A stretch of 7,189 nt of DNA from Bacteroidetes bacterium UBA5543 (GCA_002423665.1 DINJ01000168.1:7397-14585); one strand, 5' to 3'; shown: positions 1 through 6,655, numbered from the stretch's first letter. The notes: generated from the sequence alone by a model not told the origin. A program made the numbers and translations.

Positions 1-1
1 A

Positions 2-1315
2 ACACTGCATCCTAAGGTGTTTGGCGGCATACTCGCGCGCCGCGATTTTGAAGATGACAAGAGACACGTAGCAGAATTTGAAATTCCCCTGTACGACCTG
101 GTGATTGTCGACCTCTACCCTTTTGAGGAGACTGTAAAGAATACCAACGAAGAAAAAGCTATCATCGAAAAGATAGACATTGGCGGTGTATCGCTGATAC
201 GCGCTGCCGCTAAAAACTATAATGATGTTTGCATCGTTGCCAGTCGTGATAAATACAGTGACCTGCTGAACCTGCTGAACAGCAAAAACGGTGTGACAGA
301 TATGAGCGACCGTAAAAGCTTTGCCGCAGCAGCCTTCGCTGAATGTGCGCATTATGATGTAGCTATCGCCGATTACTTTGTTGGTTCTACTGAGCAAAAT
401 GCTTTCCAGCTTTCTGTAAGCAATAAACAATCGCTGCGCTATGGTGAGAACCCGCACCAGGAAGCTGCTTTTTATGGAGATATTGACAGCTTATTCAATA
501 AGCTGAATGGCAAAGAACTTTCTTACAACAACCTGGTTGACGTAGACGCCGCCTGCCAGGTGATAGCTGAATTTACACAACCCGCTTTCGCGGTTATCAA
601 ACATACCAATGTATGCGGTGTGGCCCTGCGCGATAATGTGTCAGACGCATGGGATGCTGCACTGGCAGGGGACCCCGAAAGCGCTTTTGGTGGTGTACTG
701 GTTACCAACCAGACCATTAACCTGGAAGTAGCGCAGAAAATAAGTGAACTGTTTTTTGAAATACTGATCGCACCTGCTTTTGATGCAGATGCGCTGGAAC
801 TGCTGAAAACGAAGAAGAACAGGATACTGTTGCAACAAAAACAAAGCTTTTATCCTGAGAGGGAATACAAACGCATACTGAATGGTGTGCTGACACAGAA
901 GGCAGACAAAGGTAACTACGCAGAGTGGACAGAAGCAGGTGGCCGCGATAGCTCTGCCGCAGAAAAAGAAGATATGATTTTCGCCAACCTGCTGTGCAAG
1001 CACCTGAAGTCGAACGCTATTGCATTGGTAAAAAATCAACAACTGGTCGGTAAGGGTTGCGGACAAACGAGTCGTATCGATGCATTGCGTCATGCACTGG
1101 ATAAAGCAAAACAATCAGGCTTTGACCTGCAGGGCGCGGTCATGGCATCAGACGCTTTCTTCCCCTTTGACGACTGCGCACGTATGGGCCACGAGGCGGG
1201 CATCACAGCCATGATACAGCCCGGTGGTTCCGTGAGGGATAAGGACACTATACAATATTGCAAAGAAAATAATCTGGCACTTGTGATGACAGGCACAAGG
1301 CATTTCAAACACTAA
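2..1315 (+). CDS. purH: Bifunctional AICAR formyltransferase/IMP cyclohydrolase PurH, 5' end cut off by the window
   Basis: PurH performs the last two steps of de novo IMP synthesis in the cytoplasm: formylation of AICAR with 10-formyl-THF, then ring closure to IMP. The frame is open from base 2 (TLHPK, then VFGGILARR), so the GTG at 17 is an internal valine and the true start lies upstream. About 437 residues are visible; the family usually has about 510, so roughly 70 N-terminal residues are missing. The cyclohydrolase (MGS-like) part shows VDLYPFEETV and IDIGGVSLIRAAAKN. The transformylase part shows SLRYGENPHQ, KELSYNNLVDVDAA, the catalytic Lys-His pair in AVIKHTNVCG (visible residues 200-201), DPESAFGGV, VGKGCGQTSR and ASDAFFPFDD. 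The C-terminus TGTRHFKH is typical and complete. The frame has no breaks and all core motifs are present. A GNAT gene starts 16 nt after the stop and is probably co-transcribed. Confidence 0.98.
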   Translation, partial: TLHPKVFGGILARRDFEDDKRHVAEFEIPLYDLVIVDLYPFEETVKNTNEEKAIIEKIDIGGVSLIRAAAKNYNDVCIVASRDKYSDLLNLLNSKNGVTDMSDRKSFAAAAFAECAHYDVAIADYFVGSTEQNAFQLSVSNKQSLRYGENPHQEAAFYGDIDSLFNKLNGKELSYNNLVDVDAACQVIAEFTQPAFAVIKHTNVCGVALRDNVSDAWDAALAGDPESAFGGVLVTNQTINLEVAQKISELFFEILIAPAFDADALELLKTKKNRILLQQKQSFYPEREYKRILNGVLTQKADKGNYAEWTEAGGRDSSAAEKEDMIFANLLCKHLKSNAIALVKNQQLVGKGCGQTSRIDALRHALDKAKQSGFDLQGAVMASDAFFPFDDCARMGHEAGITAMIQPGGSVRDKDTIQYCKENNLALVMTGTRHFKH

Positions 1316-1331
1316 TTATTATTTTCAGTCT

Positions 1332-1910
1332 ATGGTTTCTATTCTCATAGACGATGAACTACTCCTGCGCAGCTTTGAACCCGAAGACGCGCAGGAGTTA
1401 TTTCATACCATAGATGCATCGCGCGCGCACCTGCGACCATGGTTGCCCTGGGTAGATATGTCCACAAAGCCGGAACATACATTGGAATTCATTCATAGGG
1501 CTAAGGCGCAACAGCATCAGCAGGAAGCTATGGCCCTGGGAATTGTACTCAATCGTAGAATAATAGGTGGCATAGGTATGCACAACCACGACCATACACT
1601 GAAAAAAGCACAATTAGGTTATTGGATAGCCAAAGAACACGAGGGTAAAGGCATCATGCAAAAATGCCTCTCCGCTTTTATTGACTTCCTATTTAATAAA
1701 CTGGGCTTGAATAAACTGGAGATACACTTTATAGTAGCCAACAAGCGCAGCGCCCTGGTAGCTGAAAAAGCGGGCTTCAAAGTAGAAGGCATCATTCGCC
1801 AGAGCTACCTGATGAATGGCGCGTATCATGATATAGTCATTACCGGATTGCTGAAAAATGAATGGCCGGGACTGCCCCGGAAAAAAGCGGAGGAGTTCCG
1901 CCCTACTTAG
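1332..1910 (+). CDS. GNAT-family N-acetyltransferase, RimJ/RimL-like
   Basis: This 192-residue protein is a GNAT acetyltransferase of the RimJ/RimL (Acetyltransf_3) type. Such enzymes move acetyl from acetyl-CoA to protein N-termini or small amines; the substrate here cannot be read from sequence. Diagnostic features are the N-terminal LLRSFEPEDAQELF, then HLRPWLPWV (about residues 33-41), a central strand region IIGGIGMHNHD, the acetyl-CoA pyrophosphate-binding loop EHEGKGIM (residues 102-109), and the C-terminal LNKLEIHFIVANKRS and AEKAGFKVEGIIR. The length fits the family. ATG 1332 is the first start in frame and leads straight into the conserved N-terminal strand. No Shine-Dalgarno sequence is visible upstream. 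It follows purH by 16 nt, so read-through from purH is likely. Its last codons overlap the end of the convergent lpxD-like gene, and its 3' coding region carries what looks like the lpxD terminator on the opposite strand. Confidence 0.93.
   Translation: MVSILIDDELLLRSFEPEDAQELFHTIDASRAHLRPWLPWVDMSTKPEHTLEFIHRAKAQQHQQEAMALGIVLNRRIIGGIGMHNHDHTLKKAQLGYWIAKEHEGKGIMQKCLSAFIDFLFNKLGLNKLEIHFIVANKRSALVAEKAGFKVEGIIRQSYLMNGAYHDIVITGLLKNEWPGLPRKKAEEFRPT
1881..1901 (-). terminator. Probable intrinsic terminator of the lpxD-like gene, inside the GNAT coding sequence
   Basis: Read on the minus strand, the stem GCGGA (1901-1897), loop ACTCC (1896-1892) and stem TCCGC (1891-1887) are followed at once by six T residues (1886-1881). 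The hairpin begins one base after the lpxD-like stop codon; a G-U pair between 1902 and 1886 could add a sixth base pair. The stem is short but GC-rich and the T tract is directly adjacent, as in an intrinsic terminator. On the plus strand the same bases encode KKAEEFR of the GNAT protein and are not followed by a T tract, so the signal should act only on lpxD transcripts. Confidence 0.6.
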
Positions 1911-2847
1911 CGGTAAGTTTCTCCCATATTTCCGGAATACGCTTTACCCAGTTCAGCTCGCGCATTTTTGTCCGAGCGTCATCTACAGGGCTGCCAAAGT
2001 ATATTTTACCACCTTCAATGGTTTGCCCCACACCACTCTGTGCGTACACAACAGCTCCCTTGCCAATTGTCAGGTCTTTACTGACGCCTACCTGTCCCCA
2101 CAGTATCACTTCATCTTCTATTATGGCTTTGCCGCCAATGCCTACCTGACCGGCAAACAGGCAGTTTTTGCCAATCACAGCGCCATGGCCTATATGTATA
2201 TGATTATCCAGTTTTGTGCCGCGCCCTATGATTGTATCACCACTTACACCTTTGTCTATAGCGCAACCTGCGCCTATTTCCACATCATCTTCAATTATCA
2301 CCCTGCCACAGCTTTCCATCTTGTCATATTGCACTTCGCGTTCCTTCCGGCGTTTGAAGTAGAAAGCATCGGCACCCAGCACTGTGCCAGAATGTATGAT
2401 TACATTATCGCCTATTATGGTATTGTCGTATATGGTAACATTAGGGTGTATCAGGCAGTTGTTGCCTATGCGCACATGGTTGCCGACAAATACACCCGGT
2501 TGCAGATGCGTACCTTCACCAATCACTGCTGAATCACTTATCATTTTGTATGCAGGTTCAAAAGGGCGGAAGTATTTTACCAATTTTACATAACCGCTAA
2601 AGGGGTCGGGGTGTAACAGTAATGTCTTACCTTCAGGACAAGCGACCTCTTTATTAATGATGATAATGGTGGCTGCAGACATTAAACAGTTATTAAAATA
2701 CTTCTCATTGTCTACAAAAGATATATCGCCTGGAGTAACTTTATGTATCTCATTGATACCGGTTGCCGTCCGGTTTGTGTCGCCTATGATAGTTGCGCCA
2801 ATATATTCAGCTATCCATTGTACGGGAACTGACTGTTCAAATTTCAT
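1903..2847 (-). CDS. lpxD: UDP-3-O-acylglucosamine N-acyltransferase-like protein, LpxD family (Bacteroidota-type paralogue)
   Basis: LpxD transfers a 3-hydroxyacyl chain from acyl-ACP to the 2-amine of UDP-3-O-acylglucosamine in lipid A synthesis, at the cytoplasmic side of the inner membrane. The protein has 314 residues from the chosen start. An N-terminal LpxD domain (about 1-100; INEIHKVTPGDISFVDNEKYF) is followed by a left-handed beta-helix of hexapeptide repeats (about 105-280; for example IGNNCLIHPNVTIYDNTIIG) and a helical C-terminus (RIPEIWEKLTAK). The helix carries LDNHIHIGHGAVIG, where His221 sits at the place of the LpxD catalytic histidine. It departs from canonical LpxD: GADAFYFKRR replaces GSDGFGF, and AIDKGVSGDT replaces the usual DRAT-type segment. 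I recall this form in Bacteroidota as a second, LpxD-like protein, so the exact acceptor is uncertain. ATG 2847 gives MKFEQSVPV, the usual N-terminus; an upstream start at 2877 would add ten unlikely residues across the promoter-like element. No lpx or fab neighbour is visible. Confidence 0.88.
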   Translation of the reverse strand: MKFEQSVPVQWIAEYIGATIIGDTNRTATGINEIHKVTPGDISFVDNEKYFNNCLMSAATIIIINKEVACPEGKTLLLHPDPFSGYVKLVKYFRPFEPAYKMISDSAVIGEGTHLQPGVFVGNHVRIGNNCLIHPNVTIYDNTIIGDNVIIHSGTVLGADAFYFKRRKEREVQYDKMESCGRVIIEDDVEIGAGCAIDKGVSGDTIIGRGTKLDNHIHIGHGAVIGKNCLFAGQVGIGGKAIIEDEVILWGQVGVSKDLTIGKGAVVYAQSGVGQTIEGGKIYFGSPVDDARTKMRELNWVKRIPEIWEKLTAK

Positions 2848-2863
2848 TGAATAAGTATTTCCG

Positions 2864-2871
2864 CAAATGTA
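2864..2871 (-). promoter_or_regulatory. Possible Bacteroidota -7 element for the lpxD-like gene
   Basis: On the minus strand, TACATTTG at 2871-2864 matches the Bacteroidota primary sigma factor -7 consensus TAnnTTTG exactly. It lies 16 nt before the ATG at 2847, so the leader would be only about 10 nt. No clear TTG/TTTG element is seen 17-23 nt upstream, which weakens the call. It sits in the 105-bp spacer between the divergent lpxD-like and aminotransferase genes. Confidence 0.35.
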
Positions 2872-2952
2872 CAACACAACCGGTAGCTGTAAGCATGGTG
2901 AGATGATTGAAACAAATATTTACTTGCTATAATCCCCCAAAAAAGATAAGAT

Positions 2953-3783
2953 TTGAGATACGTAAACATTAACGGGAAACTACAGAGCGCCACATCGGCG
3001 GGCGTACCATACGATAGCCGCGTAGTCAGGTTTGGTTTCGGCCTGTTTGAAACCATGTTGGTGGTAGATGGCAAAATCCAGTTGAAAGAGTTGCATTGGG
3101 ACAGGCTGTTCAGTGGAATAGATATGCTGAACCTGGTGATGCCTGAGCTGATGACCAAAGAATGGATGGAAAATGAGCTAATGCGTACGATTAAGAAAAA
3201 TCAATTGGAGAAATTGTGCAGGGTGCGTTTTCAGGTATACGCCGGGCGGGGAGGATTGTTTGAAGGGCAAGCTGCCTGGACTGAGTTTTTGATAGATTGT
3301 CACCCGGTTGATCCTTCATTGCAGCAATTAAACGAAAAAGGGCTCTCGCTTGTCTATGCGGAGAACCTTGCCAAAAGCCCCAATATGATCTCTAACCTAA
3401 AAACAACCAACGCCATGCTGTATGCAATAGCTGCCCGACAGGCAACCGCACGCAAGGCGGACAATGCCATCATAAAGAATACCTACGGCAATCCTATGGA
3501 AACAACGCTATCGAATATCTTTTGTATAAAAGGTGACAATATTTATACGCCACCGCTTACCGAAGGCTGTATAGCAGGTGTAATGCGCAAATACATTATG
3601 CAACAGTTGTCCTCTAAGGGTTTTACTATTATAGAGGAGCCATTTGTACCGGGCTTCATTGAGTCGGCCGATGCTGTATTTACAACTAATGCCATCCGTA
3701 GGATAAAATGGGTGCAACGTATTGAAGATAAACAGTACCAGATAGGGAAAATACTGGACGTTTACGAGAATATCAGTTACTAG
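2953..3783 (+). CDS. Class IV PLP-dependent aminotransferase/aminodeoxychorismate lyase-like protein
   Basis: This cytoplasmic fold-type IV PLP enzyme of 276 residues belongs to the family of branched-chain aminotransferase (IlvE), D-amino-acid transaminase and 4-amino-4-deoxychorismate lyase (PabC). Visible motifs are VRFGFGLFETMLVVDGKIQ (residues 25-43), HWDRLF around Arg51, the PLP-binding lysine in ISNLKTTNAM (Lys150), GNPMETTLSNIF with the cofactor-contacting glutamate (Glu183), and the phosphate-site segment TPPLTEGCIAGVMR (199-212). The short length and FGFGLFET favour a PabC-like role in p-aminobenzoate and folate synthesis over IlvE, but motifs alone do not settle the substrate. The apparent start is TTG at 2953. 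An in-frame TAA at 2947-2949 blocks any upstream start, and the next ATG (3055) would remove the conserved N-terminal strand RYVNINGKL. The leader AAAAAAGATAAGA is A-rich, as is common in this phylum. gltX follows 57 bp later on the same strand. Confidence 0.9.
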   Translation: MRYVNINGKLQSATSAGVPYDSRVVRFGFGLFETMLVVDGKIQLKELHWDRLFSGIDMLNLVMPELMTKEWMENELMRTIKKNQLEKLCRVRFQVYAGRGGLFEGQAAWTEFLIDCHPVDPSLQQLNEKGLSLVYAENLAKSPNMISNLKTTNAMLYAIAARQATARKADNAIIKNTYGNPMETTLSNIFCIKGDNIYTPPLTEGCIAGVMRKYIMQQLSSKGFTIIEEPFVPGFIESADAVFTTNAIRRIKWVQRIEDKQYQIGKILDVYENISY

Positions 3784-3826
3784 GCTTACTCTTCTGTTTC
3801 GTCTTTTTTAGCAGGTTCTTTAGCAG

Positions 3827-3834
3827 TAACTTTG
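3827..3834 (+). promoter_or_regulatory. Possible Bacteroidota -7 promoter element just before gltX
   Basis: TAACTTTG matches TAnnTTTG in full. TTTT at 3804-3807, one base off TTTG, lies exactly 19 nt upstream in the -33 place. The element ends six bases before the gltX ATG at 3841, so transcription would begin at or within a few bases of the start codon. It could equally be a chance match in T-rich DNA, with gltX transcribed from upstream of the aminotransferase gene. Confidence 0.35.
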
Positions 3835-3840
3835 CACTCT

Positions 3841-5367
3841 ATGAGTAACAAAGTTCGTGTTAGGTTTGCGCCCAGTCCCACGGGTGGATTGCACCTGGGT
3901 GGTGTTCGTACCGTTTTGTACAATTATTTATTCGCACGTCATCACGCTGGCGAATTTGTGTTGCGTATTGAAGATACTGACCAAAGCCGCTATGTGGAGG
4001 GTGCTGAACAATATATATACGATTGCCTGGAATGGTGTGGGTTGAACCCCGACGAGAGCCCGCTGAAAGGCGGCCCGTATGCGCCGTACAGGCAAAGTGA
4101 ACGAAAAGAGCTCTACAGGAAATATGCAGAACAACTGGTAGCGCAGGGCAATGCCTATTATGCATTTGATACACCTGAAGAATTGGAACAGATGCGCAAT
4201 ACACTGAAAACAGAGGCCAACCCTAATCCGCAATATGATGGCAAAACCCGCTCCGGCATGCGTAATTCGCTGAATATGAGTGTGGAAGAGGTAAATCAAC
4301 TGTTGAGCGAAGGCAAGCCACATGTAGTACGCATAAAAATGCCCGTTGGTGAGACTATCAGTTTCACTGATATGATTCGCGGTGATATTTCCAATATTTC
4401 TGACCTGGTAGATGATAAAGTGTTGTTGAAGGCCGATGGTATGCCTACATACCATCTTGCGGTAGTAGTGGACGATTACCTGATGAAGATAAGCCATGCC
4501 TTCCGCGGGGAGGAATGGCTACCCAGCGCGCCGGTGCATATACTGCTTTGGCGTTACCTGGGTTGGGCGGATGCTATGCCGCAATGGGCGCACCTGCCAC
4601 TGATACTGAAGCCCGATGGGCACGGTAAACTGAGCAAGCGCGACGGACAAAGGCTGGGTTTCCCGGTATTTGCCATGCAATGGAAGGATGCCGCCACCAA
4701 CGAGTTGCTGGAAGGCTTCAGAGAACAGGGTTTTCTGCCTGAGGCATTTATCAATATCCTGGCTATGCTGGGCTGGAATGACAATACTGAACAAGAAGTA
4801 TTCTCGCTGGACGAACTGGTACAGAAATTCAGCATAGACAGGGTACACAAAGGCGGCGCCAAGTTTGACTATGACAAGGCCAAATGGTTCAACCACCAGT
4901 ACATCATGAAAAAAGCTGATACTGAACTGGTACCCCTTGTAAAGTCATTTATTGAAAAACATGTGGACATAGCCGTAAAGGATGACTTTTTGCAGCGAGT
5001 GATTGCATTGGTGAAAGAACGCTGTCATTTATTATCCGAATTCTGGCAGCAGGGGCATTTTTTCTTTACAGCCCCTCCAACGATAGATATAGAGGCTATA
5101 AAAGGCAAATGGAACGAACAAAAGCAGGCGTTTTTTGCTAATTGGGCCAACCAATTAGATGGGGTTGCAGATTGGAGTGCTGTCGCTCTTGAAGAGGCCT
5201 TTGGCCAAATGGCAACCGATGCGGGACTGAAGAAAGGCGAACTGATGCTGCCCCTGCGTATTATGCTGGTAGGTGGTAAATATGGACCTGGTGTGTTTGA
5301 TATTGCTGAGATGATTGGGAAGGAAGAAGTGGAGAAAAGGGTAAATGCTGTGCTGGCGCAATTGTAA
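3841..5367 (+). CDS. gltX: Glutamate--tRNA ligase GltX
   Basis: GltX charges tRNA-Glu with glutamate using ATP, in the cytoplasm. The 508-residue length is normal for bacterial class I GluRS. The Rossmann catalytic domain carries the HIGH-type signature in RFAPSPTGGLHLGG (residues 8-21, HLGG at 18-21), then LRIEDTDQSR (41-50), YRQSER, the tRNA-acceptor region with KADGMPTYHLAVVVDD (197-212), FRGEEWLPSAPVH (221-233), and the KMSKS-type loop as KLSKRDG (263-269). The C-terminal helical anticodon-binding domain starts near DRVHKGGAKFDYDKAKWFN (333-351) and ends with LPLRIMLVGGKYGPGVFDIAEMIG. ATG 3841 is chosen; an in-frame TTG at 3832 would add only MHS and overlaps the promoter-like TAACTTTG. 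Whether the enzyme also charges tRNA-Gln cannot be told from this window. It is probably read with the aminotransferase gene and/or from its own promoter, and ends at the bidirectional hairpin 12 nt downstream. Confidence 0.98.
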   Translation: MSNKVRVRFAPSPTGGLHLGGVRTVLYNYLFARHHAGEFVLRIEDTDQSRYVEGAEQYIYDCLEWCGLNPDESPLKGGPYAPYRQSERKELYRKYAEQLVAQGNAYYAFDTPEELEQMRNTLKTEANPNPQYDGKTRSGMRNSLNMSVEEVNQLLSEGKPHVVRIKMPVGETISFTDMIRGDISNISDLVDDKVLLKADGMPTYHLAVVVDDYLMKISHAFRGEEWLPSAPVHILLWRYLGWADAMPQWAHLPLILKPDGHGKLSKRDGQRLGFPVFAMQWKDAATNELLEGFREQGFLPEAFINILAMLGWNDNTEQEVFSLDELVQKFSIDRVHKGGAKFDYDKAKWFNHQYIMKKADTELVPLVKSFIEKHVDIAVKDDFLQRVIALVKERCHLLSEFWQQGHFFFTAPPTIDIEAIKGKWNEQKQAFFANWANQLDGVADWSAVALEEAFGQMATDAGLKKGELMLPLRIMLVGGKYGPGVFDIAEMIGKEEVEKRVNAVLAQL

Positions 5368-5378
5368 GTTGAAAATAA

Positions 5379-5424
5379 CACTAAATAAAAAAGGATGGCA
5401 CTGTGCCATCCTTTTTATTTAGTG
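5379..5424. terminator. Bidirectional intrinsic terminator between gltX and the Omp28-like gene
   Basis: Left arm 5379-5400 and right arm 5404-5424 are reverse complements over 21 bp, with one extra A bulged in the left arm and a CTG loop (5401-5403). The core is GGATGGCA-CTG-TGCCATCC. The outer stem is A-rich on the left and T-rich on the right, so each strand has a T tract after the GC-rich core. It lies 12 nt after the gltX stop and 15 nt from the stop of the convergent minus-strand gene, so it should terminate both transcripts. Confidence 0.92.
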
Positions 5425-5438
5425 CAATAACTATGTAA

Positions 5439-6584
5439 TTATTGCAGTGTAATCCTTTGAGTCTGCCTGCCTTCTGCAGTAGCAACTTCTACAATGTAAG
5501 TACCTGGTACCAGGTTAGGAGTCAGGCCTGTTTTCCACATAATAGTGTGGCCGCCTTCTACCTCGTTGCTTACATATGGAGTAGCCACTTTCTGGCCTGC
5601 CATGTTGTAAACATTCATAGTTACTACCTGGGGAGTAGTGATGTTGTATTCTATGTTGATTACGCTACCCAGTTTAGCAGGGTTAGGGTAAGCAGACATA
5701 ATTTCAACATTATTAGCTATTTCGTTTACGCCTGAAGGGAAGAATGTTTTGCTTACGCTCAGCATTTCAGCATTCAGTACTTCTTTGTTAAGTGTTGAGT
5801 TATATGCTATGAAAGCTACTATACGCATATTAGCCCTGTCGATACCAAGTGGTGCTGCAGATGTGTCAACAGTCCATGTGATTTTTTCAGTATGCTTGCT
5901 GGTAGCGCTAACGCCTGTCAGGTTTTTACCCCAGTTGCCAAACAGCACTTTCCTCAATACGTTATTGTGAATATACCCGTGGTCTTCGTAAGTAAGTGGG
6001 CTGGCACCTCCTTTAGGTCCACCTGAATAGTTGATCTGCCTCAGGTTTGTATTAGTCTTTGTAGCCTTGATGCTGTCTTGCAATATGAAAACGTTTAGAG
6101 CAACATCCTGCCCTGCAGTAGGTGCAGTGTTAAATTGTATCACCACATCAGCTTCGTAAGTAGCAGGACCCGTTTTTTTACGGTTATTGATACTTATAGA
6201 TGCTATAGCGGGCTTTGCTTTTTGAGCCTGGAATGCAGGATCCCAGTAACCCCTACCCATTGCAATGCCGGTAGAGCCTGATGGAGTGTACTTCAGCATA
6301 TCAACCGAACCTGCGGGATACCCTGCAGGATCAGCAAATGCATCCTGTGCATCACCTTCAGCAGTTTTCAGCGGGCTGGCAGATGGGGTATAGCCACCTG
6401 TGTGTATTTGTACCGGTATAAAGTTGGTAGGATTAGCTGCATGTATGGCTTCCAGTCTTACCGTACCATCCGTACAAAACTGGCAGTTAACACCCGTGTA
6501 GTCGTGCAGCAGTACTTTTTTTACCTGTGCATTAGTAGCAGCGAAAGCAGATAATGCCAATGCGCTGAGTAGTAGTTTTTTCAT
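5439..6584 (-). CDS. Secreted Omp28-like protein with CxxC motif and T9SS type A sorting domain
   Basis: The predicted product has 381 residues. Residues 1-19 are a Sec signal peptide (MKKLLLSALALSAFAATNA, cleavage before Gln20). The mature protein opens with VLLHDYTGVNCQFCTDG, a pattern typical of Omp28-related proteins: a strand, EFTG/DYTG, then a CxxC pair (Cys34, Cys37). IPVQIHTGGY follows (about 57-65), giving a thioredoxin-like start. The middle (about 125-280) is beta-rich. The last 90 or so residues form a T9SS C-terminal domain: YPNPAKLG (299-306), VTMNVYNMAGQKV (321-333), GTYIVEV (361-367) and QRITLQ at the end. This implies export through the inner membrane by Sec, then across the outer membrane by T9SS to the cell surface or medium. 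The biochemical role of the family is not established, and a redox role for CxxC is only inference. ATG 6584 gives the signal peptide exactly; the leader ACAAAAAAAATATAGC is A-rich with no Shine-Dalgarno. It is monocistronic as far as visible. Confidence 0.9.
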   Translation of the reverse strand: MKKLLLSALALSAFAATNAQVKKVLLHDYTGVNCQFCTDGTVRLEAIHAANPTNFIPVQIHTGGYTPSASPLKTAEGDAQDAFADPAGYPAGSVDMLKYTPSGSTGIAMGRGYWDPAFQAQKAKPAIASISINNRKKTGPATYEADVVIQFNTAPTAGQDVALNVFILQDSIKATKTNTNLRQINYSGGPKGGASPLTYEDHGYIHNNVLRKVLFGNWGKNLTGVSATSKHTEKITWTVDTSAAPLGIDRANMRIVAFIAYNSTLNKEVLNAEMLSVSKTFFPSGVNEIANNVEIMSAYPNPAKLGSVINIEYNITTPQVVTMNVYNMAGQKVATPYVSNEVEGGHTIMWKTGLTPNLVPGTYIVEVATAEGRQTQRITLQ

Positions 6585-6625
6585 GCTATATTTTTTTTGT
6601 GTCTAAAAATTGATAATTAACATTT

Positions 6626-6655
6626 CAAATTAGAAAATTTTCAGGAAAATTCAAA
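6626..6655 (-). promoter_or_regulatory. Probable Bacteroidota promoter of the Omp28-like gene
   Basis: On the minus strand, TTTG (6655-6652) is followed after exactly 19 nt by TAATTTG (6632-6626). This resembles the phylum's -33/-7 promoter (TTTG, 19-21 nt, TAnnTTTG), with one base fewer inside the -7 element. Transcription would start near 6620, giving a leader of about 35 nt before the ATG at 6584. The spacer includes the 10-bp palindrome GAAAATTTTC (6633-6642), which may be only AT-rich composition. Confidence 0.5.

Noticed and set aside
641..1114. Minus-strand open frame of 157 codons inside purH
   Set aside because: It is antisense to intact PurH transformylase motifs and its translation is Cys/Phe-rich without a recognisable pattern.
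1865..1880. Hairpin CCGGG-ACTGCC-CCGG type followed by A residues, considered as a terminator for the purH-GNAT transcript
   Set aside because: On the plus strand it is followed by an A tract, not a T tract, and it lies within GNAT codons. It does not fit an intrinsic terminator in that direction.
1858..2532. Plus-strand open frame of 224 codons opposite the lpxD-like gene
   Set aside because: It lies antisense to a well-supported hexapeptide-repeat protein and its translation resembles no family I know. The frame stays open because of the codon bias of the real gene.
2907..2933. E. coli-like promoter TTGAAA, 15 nt, TATAAT before the aminotransferase gene
   Set aside because: The spacer is short for sigma-70, and the Bacteroidota primary sigma factor does not normally use TTGACA/TATAAT. 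It is most likely a chance match in AT-rich DNA.
3928..4497. Minus-strand open frame of 189 codons inside gltX
   Set aside because: It is antisense to conserved GltX catalytic-domain motifs and has no recognisable domain or leader.
4519..5409. Several minus-strand open frames of 84 to 125 codons opposite the 3' half of gltX
   Set aside because: They overlap one another in different frames and are all antisense to conserved GltX sequence, so they are shadows.
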